Notes under the pieces: model-generated | Databases searched by the model: none | Seen by the model: the letters and a program-made list of their open reading frames with translations, nothing else | Told to the model about the DNA's origin: nothing | In this document: in pieces, positions 1 to 6,899 of the stretch | How the letters are laid out: each line of letters begins with the position of its first letter | Numbering within the stretch: the first letter of the stretch is position 1 | NCBI RefSeq assembly: GCF_002243645.1 | Contig: NZ_CP017704.1 | Coordinates: forward strand, 3,676,001 to 3,740,000 | Direction: 5' to 3' | DNA length: 64,000 nucleotides | Origin: Peribacillus simplex NBRC 15720 = DSM 1321 | Lineage (GTDB): Bacteria > Bacillota > Bacilli > Bacillales > DSM-1321 | Position numbers and translations under genes: made by a program

Positions 1-399
1 TCGAGATTTATTATCCTCAAGCACCTCTACGAAAATTGTCTTAAATCCCAGTCCTTCGAATTTAAAGAATAATTCTTTGATGAGTCTCTTACCTATCCCC
101 ATTCTTTGAAAGTTTTCGAGAATATATATCGCAGTTAAATCACCAGAATCCTCAACTTGATTCGTTTCCCTTTTACCGCCACTAATAAATCCTACTATTT
201 TTCCCTCGTTATTTTCTGCGACATAAATATAATTTCCATCACCGGATATATTCTTTTTCCATAATTCTGTCCTTTGCCCATAAGATAGTTTATCTAAAAA
301 ATCACTGGATATTATATTTTTATACGTGGTTCGCCAGCAATCCACATGGACTATCGCTATCTCTTCAGCATCAGCCACCATTGCCTCTCTTATTAGCAT
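1..399 (-). CDS. GNAT-family N-acetyltransferase (3' end beyond window)
   Basis: The minus strand reads 133 codons open to the window edge from an ATG preceded by GGAGGT at 406-411. The protein begins MLIREAMVADAEEIAIVHVD and contains the acetyl-CoA binding signature of GNAT enzymes (ILENFQRMGIGKRLIKEL, the Q/RxxGxG/A pattern), followed by the beta-5 strand GFKTIFVEVLEDN. GNAT enzymes transfer an acetyl group from acetyl-CoA to an amine; the substrate cannot be told from sequence. It is transcribed away from the FtsH-like gene, sharing a roughly 150-bp divergent spacer with it. The C-terminal part lies outside the window, so length cannot be judged. Confidence 0.85.
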   Translation of the reverse strand, partial: MLIREAMVADAEEIAIVHVDCWRTTYKNIISSDFLDKLSYGQRTELWKKNISGDGNYIYVAENNEGKIVGFISGGKRETNQVEDSGDLTAIYILENFQRMGIGKRLIKELFFKFEGLGFKTIFVEVLEDNKSR

Positions 400-546
400 A
401 TTAGTACCTCCTTTTTTAAGTTTGCTATACGCTCTATTTTTTACTAATATTATCCATTTCGCAAGTGGTTGATAGCTTAATTGTTAATAATTAACTATAT
501 ATGATACTATTGTCTATAGTTTGTTTAATGTGGGAGAAGGTATGTG

Positions 547-993
547 ATGAAGCGGATTTTCCGTAGTAAAATATTTTATTTATTAATCTTCTTGGTTACT
601 TTGGGGATTGTGCTGATTTTTAATAATGACAAAGAACCAACTGAGAAATTAACTGAAGATGAATTTTTTACGACTTTAGAGGATGGTAAAGTGACATTTT
701 TAGAATTGGAGTCACAAAAAAGTGCTTATGAAATAAGAGGTCGGCTGGTTGGGTATGAAAAGGATCAATACTTTATCGCGTCTGTACCAAATAGTGAAAT
801 TTCGCTAGATAGAATGAACAATGCCGTAGGGGAACATGATATAGGAAAAATTGAGTTTAAGCCAGAAGACACAGAGACAAGTGGATGGGTCACTCTTCTT
901 ACAACGACCATTCCGTTCATAATTATTTTCATCCTGTTTGTGGTCGTTTTACTAATTACAGTTGTAATAAAAAGATTGAACCGTCCTAGATAA
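547..993 (+). CDS. Stand-alone FtsH extracytoplasmic domain protein (no AAA or protease domain)
   Basis: A 148-residue protein with membrane segments near residues 7-27 and 115-140 and an extracytoplasmic domain between them. Order and wording follow the N-terminus of the membrane protease FtsH: a first TM helix, an ELEDGKV-like strand, YEIRGRL..YEKDQYF, then the TSGWVTLLTT segment entering the second helix. The ORF stops after the short basic tail KRLNRPR, so the AAA+ ATPase and zinc protease are absent. The GTG at 544 and ATG at 547 are adjacent; 547 is preferred for its spacing to AGAAGG. No ATPase domain follows downstream (only a repeat array), so it is either a decayed paralogue or a dedicated membrane partner of FtsH. 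The intact reading frame and good ribosome-binding site favour a functional small protein; function is inference. Confidence 0.8.
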   Translation: MKRIFRSKIFYLLIFLVTLGIVLIFNNDKEPTEKLTEDEFFTTLEDGKVTFLELESQKSAYEIRGRLVGYEKDQYFIASVPNSEISLDRMNNAVGEHDIGKIEFKPEDTETSGWVTLLTTTIPFIIIFILFVVVLLITVVIKRLNRPR

Positions 994-1004
994 TAAACTC
1001 TCCA

Positions 1005-1608
1005 TTTTTTCGGAGATAAAACAATAGAATTCGTCGATATATTTCTAATTTCGGAGATAAAACTGTAGAATTCGTCGATATATCTAATTTCGGAGATAAA
1101 ACAATAGAATTCGTCGATATATCTCATTTCGGAGATAAAACTATAGAATTCGTCGATATATCTAATTTCGGAGATAAAACTATAGAATTCGTCGATATAT
1201 ATCTCATTTCGGAGATAAAACTATAGAATTCGTCGATATATATCTAATTTCGGAGATAAAACTATAGAATTCGTCGATATATATCTCATTTCGGAGATAA
1301 AACTATAGAATTCGTCGATATATCTCATTTCGGAGATAAAACTATAGAATTCGTCGATATATATCTCATTTCGGAGATAAAACTATAGAATTCGTCGATA
1401 TATCTCATTTCGGAGATAAAACTATAGAATTCGTCGATATATATCTCATTTCGGAGATAAAACTATAGAATTCGTTGATATATCTCATTTCGGAGATAAA
1501 ACTATAGAATTCGTCGATATATATCTCATTTCGGAGATAAAACTATAGAATTCGTCGATATATCTAATTTCGGAGATAAAACTATAAGTTTCGTCGATAT
1601 TTCTGACT
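1005..1608. repeat. Tandem array of 15 units, 39/41-bp period
   Basis: Fifteen copies of a unit whose core is CGGAGATAAAACTATAGAAT followed by TCGTCGATATAT. Core starts lie at 1011, 1052, 1091, 1130, 1169, 1210, 1251, 1292, 1331, 1372, 1411, 1452, 1491, 1532 and 1571. Spacing is 39 or 41 bp, the difference being one AT dinucleotide, and from 1292 on it alternates 39/41, giving an 80-bp higher-order unit. Each unit carries GAATTC, except the last (AAGTTTC), and most junctions form the hairpin TATCTC-ATTTCG-GAGATA. The 41-bp steps break any reading frame, so the array is not coding. Confidence 0.97.
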
Positions 1609-1686
1609 TCTGCAAAAAAAGAGATAAACCTTTAAAATGATATTGAAGATTGCTGAATAGTTTGATAGAATAAAATAAATGAAAAA

Positions 1687-1757
1687 GACTATGTGCAACT
1701 GGCGAAACACGGATAACCGTGAGGGAACACATAGTGTCGTAGCCGTTCGCCTGGGCA
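1687..1757 (+). ncRNA. ZTP-type (pfl motif) riboswitch aptamer upstream of serA
   Basis: The aptamer has a perfect outer stem ACTATGTG (1688-1695) with CACATAGT (1728-1735), the internal TGGCGAA segment, an inner hairpin ACGG-ATAA-CCGT, the GAGGGAA strand, and the conserved 3' domain GCCGTTCGCCTGGGCA. These are the hallmarks of the pfl/ZTP class, which senses ZTP/ZMP, a sign of 10-formyl-tetrahydrofolate shortage. Directly downstream is an intrinsic terminator, then serA. Serine is the main source of one-carbon units, so ligand-triggered read-through to serA makes physiological sense. Class assignment is from recognised motifs; regulation of serA is inferred from position. Confidence 0.85.
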
Positions 1758-1788
1758 GAGGTAAGGGATTTTATCCCTTGCCTCTTTC
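1758..1788 (+). terminator. Intrinsic terminator of the riboswitch expression platform
   Basis: Stem GAGGTAAGGGA (1758-1768) pairs with TCCCTTGCCTC (1774-1784) through an 11-bp helix with one G-U pair, followed by TTTCTG. It abuts the GGGCA of the aptamer, as expected of a transcriptional on/off switch. Confidence 0.85.
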
Positions 1789-1900
1789 TGTATATTAACA
1801 GATAGTGAAGGTTTAAAGGATGCAGATTTTCATGGGCTTAAAAATCTTGTCAGTATTTTGAAATTTCAAAACTATCATAATCAAAAGAGGAGCAAACAAA

Positions 1901-3100
1901 ATGAGCACAATACTTTTAGAAAAAGTCAAAACGATCAAAGCGTTAAATAATATTGCCGAAAGCGGGCTAAATGTATTCAACAAAGGCGATTTTAAAGTCG
2001 ACAATGACAGTGAAAACCCTGATGCGATCGTACTTCGCAGCTTTAACATGCATACTATGGAATTCGGCGATCAGTTAAAAGGAATCGCAAGGGCAGGGGC
2101 AGGAGTCAATAATATTCCGGTCGACAAATGCACAGAGCAAGGTATTGTCGTTTTCAATACACCTGGTGCTAACGCAAACGCTGTAAAAGAAATGGTGCTA
2201 ACGTCATTAATGGCTTCATCTCGTAACCTTTTTGCCGGTGTGGCCTGGACAAAGACACTGGAAGGCGAAGGAGAACAAATTCCAAAGCTTGTTGAAGCAG
2301 GAAAAAAACAATTCGTTGGTAAAGAAATCAAGGGAAAAACTCTTGGCGTAATCGGTTTAGGAGCGATCGGTGCACTTGTAGCGAATGATGCCCTGGATTT
2401 GGACATGGACGTCATTGGGTTTGACCCGTTCATCTCTGTTGATACAGCTTGGAACTTGTCCCGCAATGTACAGCGCGCAATGACAATCGAAGAATTGTTT
2501 GCAGAATCTGATTATATTACAGTACACGTTCCATTAACTGACGACACAAGAGGAATGTTTAACCAAGAAACATTCAGCATCATGAAGCCGGGCGTACATA
2601 TCTTGAATTTCTCACGCGGCGAGCTAGTGAATGAAAATGATATGCAAGCTGCACTTGAAAGCGGAAAAGTAGGCAAGTTCATTACAGACTTCCCGAACGA
2701 AAACGTGTTGAAAATGAATAATGTCGTTCCAATTCCGCATCTTGGTGCCTCTACACTAGAATCAGAGGAAAACTGTGCCATCATGGCAGCTCGTCAGTTG
2801 AAGACCTTTTTAGAAACAGGGAACATCAAGAACTCTGTGAATTTCCCAAACACTTCCCTTCCTTATACAGGAAACCGTCGTGTGGCAACTTTCCACGAAA
2901 ACGTTCCTAACATGGTTGGGCAAATCACATTGGCTGTATCTGGCTTTAATCTGAACATCGCTGACATGGTTAACAGAAGCCGTGGGGGATATGCATATAC
3001 GATCATCGACATTGACGGTGAAGTAAACGGCGATATCATTCCTGGCTTGGAAGAAAAAATCAAACAAATCGATGGCATCGTTACAACTCGTATTATCTAA
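1901..3100 (+). CDS. serA: D-3-phosphoglycerate dehydrogenase
   Basis: A 399-residue NAD-dependent 2-hydroxyacid dehydrogenase with a C-terminal ACT domain. It catalyses oxidation of 3-phosphoglycerate to 3-phosphohydroxypyruvate, the first step of serine synthesis, in the cytoplasm. Seen: substrate-domain motif GAGVNNIPVD, Rossmann glycine motif GLGAIGALVAND near residue 150, catalytic Arg in NFSRGELV, and His in PHLGASTLESEE. The last 75 residues (NMVGQITLAVSGFNLNIADM..) form a single ACT domain. This is the compact 390-400-residue form, shorter than the B. subtilis-type enzyme of about 525 residues. The start has AGAGGAG about 10 nt upstream. It is a single-gene unit under the ZTP riboswitch; serC is not adjacent. 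Confidence 0.93.
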   Translation: MSTILLEKVKTIKALNNIAESGLNVFNKGDFKVDNDSENPDAIVLRSFNMHTMEFGDQLKGIARAGAGVNNIPVDKCTEQGIVVFNTPGANANAVKEMVLTSLMASSRNLFAGVAWTKTLEGEGEQIPKLVEAGKKQFVGKEIKGKTLGVIGLGAIGALVANDALDLDMDVIGFDPFISVDTAWNLSRNVQRAMTIEELFAESDYITVHVPLTDDTRGMFNQETFSIMKPGVHILNFSRGELVNENDMQAALESGKVGKFITDFPNENVLKMNNVVPIPHLGASTLESEENCAIMAARQLKTFLETGNIKNSVNFPNTSLPYTGNRRVATFHENVPNMVGQITLAVSGFNLNIADMVNRSRGGYAYTIIDIDGEVNGDIIPGLEEKIKQIDGIVTTRII

Positions 3101-3130
3101 TTGGAACCGGAAGAAAGAAAATAAATAGTG

Positions 3131-3168
3131 AAAGCCTCAATTCCTTTAAGGAGTTGGGGCTTTTTTTA
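3131..3168 (+). terminator. serA terminator
   Basis: AAAGCCTCAATTCC pairs with GGAGTTGGGGCTTT across a 5-nt loop (two weak pairs), followed by a T-run. Confidence 0.85.
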
Positions 3169-3191
3169 GGCTTTATTAATGATTTTTGAAC

Positions 3192-3212
3192 AAAAAAAGC
3201 CACTTATTGTGG
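3192..3212 (-). terminator. Terminator of the three-ORF minus-strand operon
   Basis: On the minus strand CCAC-AATAA-GTGG is followed by CTTTTTTTG. It sits just after the stop codon of the 30-residue ORF. Confidence 0.7.
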
Positions 3213-3220
3213 TGATCATA

Positions 3221-3313
3221 TTAAACTGACTCACGTGTTGGGAACTTAGGGATTACAACGAACTCAGCCTGGCACGGGTTATATCGAAATTCTCCAAGAT
3301 AAAAATCTGTCAT
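3221..3313 (-). CDS. 30-residue peptide, third gene of a tiny-ORF operon
   Basis: Encodes MTDFYLGEFRYNPCQAEFVV plus ten residues ending PKFPTRESV. A strong ribosome-binding site (CGGAGGTG) lies 6 nt before the ATG, inside the preceding gene, and the ATG overlaps that gene's stop codon (ATGA). There is no signal peptide and one cysteine; I do not recognise a family. The dedicated ribosome-binding site, translational coupling and following terminator argue for real translation. It could be a signalling peptide, a RiPP precursor or a small regulatory subunit; none of these is shown. Confidence 0.6.
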   Translation of the reverse strand: MTDFYLGEFRYNPCQAEFVVIPKFPTRESV

Positions 3314-3477
3314 GGTTTCACCTCCGTTTTCTCTTCATAATGTACAAACAACATCAAATAGATTGCGAATAGAAGATGCAAATAAAGTGGAATATGCTCA
3401 TCGTTTTGAACGACAACAAATATGTAAATTCCATATAGCAAAATTGGAATGGTTAAAAGGATTCTGAGCTTAGTCAT
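3310..3477 (-). CDS. 55-residue membrane protein, second gene of tiny-ORF operon
   Basis: Begins MTKLRILLTIPILLYGIYIF and has two hydrophobic stretches (about residues 5-22 and 29-46) joined by a short polar turn (QNDEH), ending in a charged tail. It is predicted to be a two-helix membrane protein with both ends on one side. Its ATG overlaps the stop codon of the upstream gene and its TGA overlaps the start of the downstream peptide gene, so all three are probably translated in a coupled way. No family recognised. Confidence 0.65.
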   Translation of the reverse strand: MTKLRILLTIPILLYGIYIFVVVQNDEHIPLYLHLLFAIYLMLFVHYEEKTEVKP

Positions 3478-3635
3478 ATGTCATCCTCCCATTTATCCTC
3501 AAATATTAATACATCAAGCATTTGTGCCACTTGAAAATCCTTTTCTGCTATCGCGTTTATTAAACTTGTACAATTATTTTCCCTAAGAACATCTGCTAAT
3601 AATTGTAAATCCATTGTCATTACTGCTGGTTTCAT
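3474..3635 (-). CDS. 53-residue acidic protein, first gene of tiny-ORF operon
   Basis: Begins MKPAVMTMDLQLLADVLREN and ends with an acidic tail, EDKWEDDI. The start has AGGAGGATGAAACT just upstream, and a consensus sigma-A promoter lies about 50 bp before it. It is predicted to be soluble and helical. The pattern of a short acidic leader protein, a small membrane protein and a peptide in one coupled transcript is unusual. I do not recognise the family. Confidence 0.65.
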   Translation of the reverse strand: MKPAVMTMDLQLLADVLRENNCTSLINAIAEKDFQVAQMLDVLIFEDKWEDDI

Positions 3636-3686
3636 AGTTTCATCCTCCTAATTTACCAAATATTCTGTCACTTCCGTTACTACAAT

Positions 3687-3715
3687 AGTATGAAGTACAG
3701 GGAAAACGCTGTCAA
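3687..3715 (-). promoter_or_regulatory. Sigma-A promoter of the tiny-ORF operon
   Basis: On the minus strand TTGACA, a 17-bp spacer and CATACT lead into the three coupled ORFs. Confidence 0.75.
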
Positions 3716-3775
3716 TCTATATTCCATCTGTACTCATTTTGAATTAATGGATTCAAAAGTTATCTACCAAAATCA

Positions 3776-3808
3776 CTATCTCATATTTATATCTACTTAG
3801 TGAGATAG
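3776..3808. repeat. Inverted repeat CTATCTCA / TGAGATAG
   Basis: Perfect 8-bp arms at 3776-3783 and 3801-3808, 17 bp apart. The repeat lies upstream of the RNA candidate and just downstream of a possible promoter (TTGAAT, 16 bp, TATCTA near 3739-3766). It may be an operator or a 5' hairpin. Confidence 0.5.
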
Positions 3809-3835
3809 GTAAAATGGTACCTTTCTTTATTCAGA

Positions 3836-3948
3836 AGGCACCCCCAACAAGGGGAAGCATTGCGGACAGCTGAACACCAGTGAAGATGCCAGGGAGCAAC
3901 TTGTTGCGAACCTGAATCAATGGAGTCACTTGTGTGCCTATTTTTTTA
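3836..3948 (+). ncRNA. Structured RNA candidate of unknown class
   Basis: A region with nested helices but no ORF. The closing stem AGGCAC (3836-3841) pairs with GTGCCT (3934-3939), which runs straight into seven Ts. Inside are CCCC-AACAA-GGGG, a GCAT/ATGC helix enclosing CTG/CAG, and CAGG/CCTG enclosing GCAA-CTTG-TTGC. Facing GGGA and GCGAA strands resemble tandem-GA internal loops. The G+C content is clearly above the flanks. The outer stem plus U-run looks like an intrinsic terminator. I could not match it to a riboswitch class I know; no ORF follows closely on the same strand, so a trans-acting small RNA is also possible. Confidence 0.55.
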
Positions 3949-4125
3949 TGTAGCAGTGTATATAAGATATGTAGGCATCTGGATTACATCAAAATGTATT
4001 AATATGATGGAAAATTTATTTAAAACATTTGAAAAGATGACGTATCAAAAGTAAAAGAATCGCCCCTATGAAATACAGAGACGATTCCTTATGTTAAACA
4101 CCCTTTCCACACAGAATGGATTACC

Positions 4126-4608
4126 CTAAATTGTTCTTCCCAAAAAATTCTGATGCTGATGAAGGATATTCGATGTTAAAAAAGCTCCAACAGGAGGTAA
4201 TTGCCCGGAGTAGGCATTACCACTAACAGGATATTCATTCAGAGCTATATCAGTAGTGGCAATCCACGATCCAGACTCACCTGCTTGTAGAGAGGGAGGT
4301 TTCATAAGAAAGCGTCCTTGTAGAATGAAATGTCGAATCCTAATCTGGAGATCATCAATGATGGTTAAGTTGCCAGAGAATGTGGCGTAAGGTGAATCAA
4401 ATGCGATTTGTTTGGTGCTTTCATTCCAAAATCCATTAATCGGGATGGGTGTACCACGAAAATTAACCGTACCAACCACCTTATTATCTGTAATGGAGTT
4501 AATGGTAAGTGTGCCCCAAATAATCGTTCTGCCAGCTATTGAAGAGTGGATACCCCATACAGATGGGAATGGAAAGCTAACTGAAGCAGTTCCCTGTGAA
4601 GTTACCAA
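4126..4608 (-). CDS. Hypothetical protein, probably beta-rich
   Basis: A 160-residue ORF starting at TTG (4608), placed 7 nt after AAGGAGGG on the minus strand, which is why the TTG was chosen. The sequence alternates hydrophobic and polar residues, typical of a beta-sandwich or small barrel (for example GTVNFRGTPIPINGFWNEST). It has no signal peptide and no membrane segment. No catalytic motif or known family is recognised. The gene stands alone, with a weak GAATCG/CGATTC hairpin beyond its end, and is transcribed away from the protease operon. Confidence 0.65.
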   Translation of the reverse strand: MVTSQGTASVSFPFPSVWGIHSSIAGRTIIWGTLTINSITDNKVVGTVNFRGTPIPINGFWNESTKQIAFDSPYATFSGNLTIIDDLQIRIRHFILQGRFLMKPPSLQAGESGSWIATTDIALNEYPVSGNAYSGQLPPVGAFLTSNILHQHQNFLGRTI

Positions 4609-5005
4609 TGCTACGCCCTCCTTAAAGGTGGTTTATGTTCTGAGGAAGCTCCCTTGTTTAAAGGAACAATCCAGTATATGCAGCACGAACAGAATAATCC
4701 AATAAACAAAGGTGAAGTATTACATCCTTGCCTGTAAATGCATTCTTTTCGATCCATTAAATATTGGATACAAAAAAATGGATTGAACAAGTTGGGCAGG
4801 AAAGGAATGGAGGGAAATGAGGCGGGAGTGGCGAAAGTAAACTATAGAAATGGTTGCGTTATGAAGAGCATCAAGATCACAATTTGAACGAATCAGATAA
4901 AACTGCAAATGAACTTGAAGGATGCTGAAGACAAACGTGTTAAGAGAAGCAGCTTGAAAAAGGATATTGTAATAGATCGTAAAAAAACATGAAGGAGTGA
5001 CGGAT
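4609..5005. other. Intergenic region without a recognised gene
   Basis: About 400 bp between two divergently transcribed genes. I found no ORF with a ribosome-binding site and no clear consensus promoter; promoters for both flanking units must lie here. Confidence 0.6.
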
Positions 5006-6067
5006 ATGCACAAAAGAGATTGTTCCAAAACGAAATGTCAGTGTTTCATCGTACCTAACTACATTCTTGAGAATATGGCACAAAATGAAGTAGAAGAAGC
5101 ACGGATCAGTTTAGCGAAAAGCCGTCAAATGCGCAGGCGCAGAATTTTGAAAGAATACGATATTGACGGTGTTGTCGCTTTAACGGATGCAGGTTCTGGA
5201 CGTCAAGGTGAATCTGCCCGCCATGTTTACGATTGCAAGGGAGGAACGAAACTCCGGGAGAATGAGGCTAGGAAAGAAGGAGATCGATCTAGTGGAGATC
5301 CTGTCGTTAACGCTGCATACGATTATAGCGGAGTTGTGCGTGACTACTTCAAGAATGTCTTGCACCGTAATTCAATTGATAACCAAGGCCTTGATCTCAT
5401 TCTGAACGTTCATTATGGGAATAAATTCACGAATGCCTATTGGGACGGAGATGAAATGGTATTTGGTGACGGCGATGGGGTCATCTTTAGCAATTTTGCC
5501 AATTCACTCGATGTAATTGGACACGAACTGACACATGGGGTTACGCAGTTCACAAGTGGATTGGAGTATGAAGGTCAGTCCGGGGCGTTGAACGAGCATC
5601 TTTCAGATGTGTTTGGAGTTGCCATAAAACAATTTCACTTAAAGCAAACTGCCGGAGATGCCGATTGGCTAATCGGTGCTGATATAATGGGACCAACCCT
5701 GAAAGGGCAGGCCCTCCGTTCGATGAAAGCACCAGGTACGGCATTTGACAATAAGTTAATGGGTAAAGATATTCAGCCTGATCATATGAAGAACTTCTAT
5801 AAAGGAGAACGCGATAATCATGGTGTCCATATCAATAGCGGCATACCAAACAAGGCCTTTTATCTAGTATCCATGGAGATCGGAACGGACAAAGCGGCTT
5901 TGATCTGGTTCAATGCGATGCAGAATTTATTTGCAACGGCAAATTTCAATCAATTCGTGCAAATTGTCATCAAAGCAGCGCAAAAACTTGTTGATAGCGG
6001 GGAAGTTACGAAAACAGCCATCGAGACAATAGAAAATGCTTTTAAAGCGGTTGGACTGCCTGAGTAG
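5006..6067 (+). CDS. Protealysin-type M4 zinc metalloprotease
   Basis: A 353-residue M4-family metalloprotease without a signal peptide. The N-terminus carries the short protealysin-type propeptide (CFIVPNYILENMA). Catalytic features are HELTH at about residues 173-177, the third zinc ligand in GALNEHLSD (E197), and the downstream HGVHINSGIPNKAFY segment with the transition-state histidine. Thermolysins carry a signal peptide and a long propeptide; this compact form is known for intracellular or non-classically exported enzymes. ATG 5006 is chosen because AAGGAG lies 8 nt upstream, whereas GTG 4997 overlaps it. It forms an operon with the emfourin inhibitor gene 32 bp downstream. Confidence 0.93.
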   Translation: MHKRDCSKTKCQCFIVPNYILENMAQNEVEEARISLAKSRQMRRRRILKEYDIDGVVALTDAGSGRQGESARHVYDCKGGTKLRENEARKEGDRSSGDPVVNAAYDYSGVVRDYFKNVLHRNSIDNQGLDLILNVHYGNKFTNAYWDGDEMVFGDGDGVIFSNFANSLDVIGHELTHGVTQFTSGLEYEGQSGALNEHLSDVFGVAIKQFHLKQTAGDADWLIGADIMGPTLKGQALRSMKAPGTAFDNKLMGKDIQPDHMKNFYKGERDNHGVHINSGIPNKAFYLVSMEIGTDKAALIWFNAMQNLFATANFNQFVQIVIKAAQKLVDSGEVTKTAIETIENAFKAVGLPE

Positions 6068-6099
6068 TCATATTCCATGAATAGGAGGCTTCATCTACC

Positions 6100-6417
6100 A
6101 TGCATATCAAATTTAGCTGCATAGGGGGATTTGCCAACCTCGACTTGAATTTCCAGATAGATACGGATGAATTGCCGAAAGAGCAAAATGAGGAATTGCA
6201 GAACTTAATGAAGACAGCTGACCTTCCTAATGCTGCCGAAAGTAAAATGGCTGGAGTTAAAGCTCAAGGAGCGGACGCGTTTTCATACCAGCTGGATATA
6301 GCAGATGAAAAGAAGAAGCAGTCTTTCTCGTTTACTGACATAACAGCTCCAGAGGAAGTACGGCCCTTATTGGATTATCTGCGGAATTTAGCGATTGAAA
6401 TAAAGATGGCAGAATAA
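6100..6417 (+). CDS. Emfourin-family inhibitor of the upstream protease
   Basis: A 105-residue protein starting MHIKFSCIGGFANLDLNFQI, with an AGGAGG ribosome-binding site. Its size, the initial strand with the GGFA turn, the TADL segment and a C-terminal helix (RPLLDYLRNLAIEIK) match emfourin, the protein inhibitor encoded next to protealysin-like M4 proteases. It lies in the same operon as such a protease, which is the best support. The likely role is to hold the protease inactive in the producing cell. A perfect terminator follows. Confidence 0.85.
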   Translation: MHIKFSCIGGFANLDLNFQIDTDELPKEQNEELQNLMKTADLPNAAESKMAGVKAQGADAFSYQLDIADEKKKQSFSFTDITAPEEVRPLLDYLRNLAIEIKMAE

Positions 6418-6424
6418 CCACGTT

Positions 6425-6456
6425 CAAAAAAGTCTATCATCCAGATAGACTTTTTT
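6425..6456 (+). terminator. Protease-emfourin operon terminator
   Basis: AAAAAAGTCTATC pairs perfectly with GATAGACTTTTTT across a 5-nt loop. Confidence 0.92.
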
Positions 6457-6829
6457 GATGTGTCTTAAAACTTCACAAAAATGTCATTTCATTTCACTTT
6501 TATATGGATTTTGGCTGTTTGTTCTCTAAATGGACACAAAATAACAAGAAAATAGCGATCAAGAGTAGCAAATTTGAAAAGGAAATTGGAAAGTATAGCC
6601 CTTTGATGGGATTTTGTAAAGAGTTAGCCAATCAAACAGGTAATGCAGTCACAAAAGGGAACGATTTTGGAAAGAGGAAAAAATAGAGCAGTTTTACAAA
6701 AAAAGCATAAAATAGGATAATAGTCGCATGGGGGTGAATGACATATCAAGAATGAAAGTGACGATAGACGAAAATAAAAACCCCTAAGTGAGTACGTCCT
6801 GGAAGACATCACCTAAGGGCTTGCGAGCA

Positions 6830-6862
6830 GGAGTATACCTGCCTCTATGTCCAGTATACTCC
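6830..6862. repeat. 9-bp inverted repeat upstream of comK-like gene
   Basis: GGAGTATAC (6830-6838) and GTATACTCC (6854-6862) are perfect arms with a 15-bp spacer, about 40 bp before the ComK-like start. A competing GCAGG/CCTGC hairpin overlaps the left arm, so two RNA folds are possible. The preceding AT-rich 6460-6790 stretch holds no supported gene. Confidence 0.6.
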
Positions 6863-6899
6863 ATAAAAAGGAATAGGGAAATGGGGAGTGAATGGAAGG

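Noticed and set aside
765-1127. Minus-strand ORF with repeated RYIDEFY.FISEI peptide
   Set aside because: It is the translation of the tandem array plus the antisense of the FtsH-like gene; 41-bp units break the frame elsewhere.
1005-1608. CRISPR array
   Set aside because: Units are contiguous and nearly identical; there are no unique spacers, and no cas gene is nearby.
3474-3635. ComX-like pheromone precursor
   Set aside because: Length and a tryptophan near the C-terminus are suggestive, but there is no ComQ-type prenyltransferase next to it and the sequence lacks other ComX features.
4412-4705. Plus-strand ORF opposite the hypothetical protein
   Set aside because: No ribosome-binding site; the minus-strand frame has an AAGGAGGG-TTG start and protein-like composition.
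6504-6686. 60-codon plus-strand ORF
   Set aside because: No ribosome-binding site, low-complexity lysine-rich product, no recognisable features.
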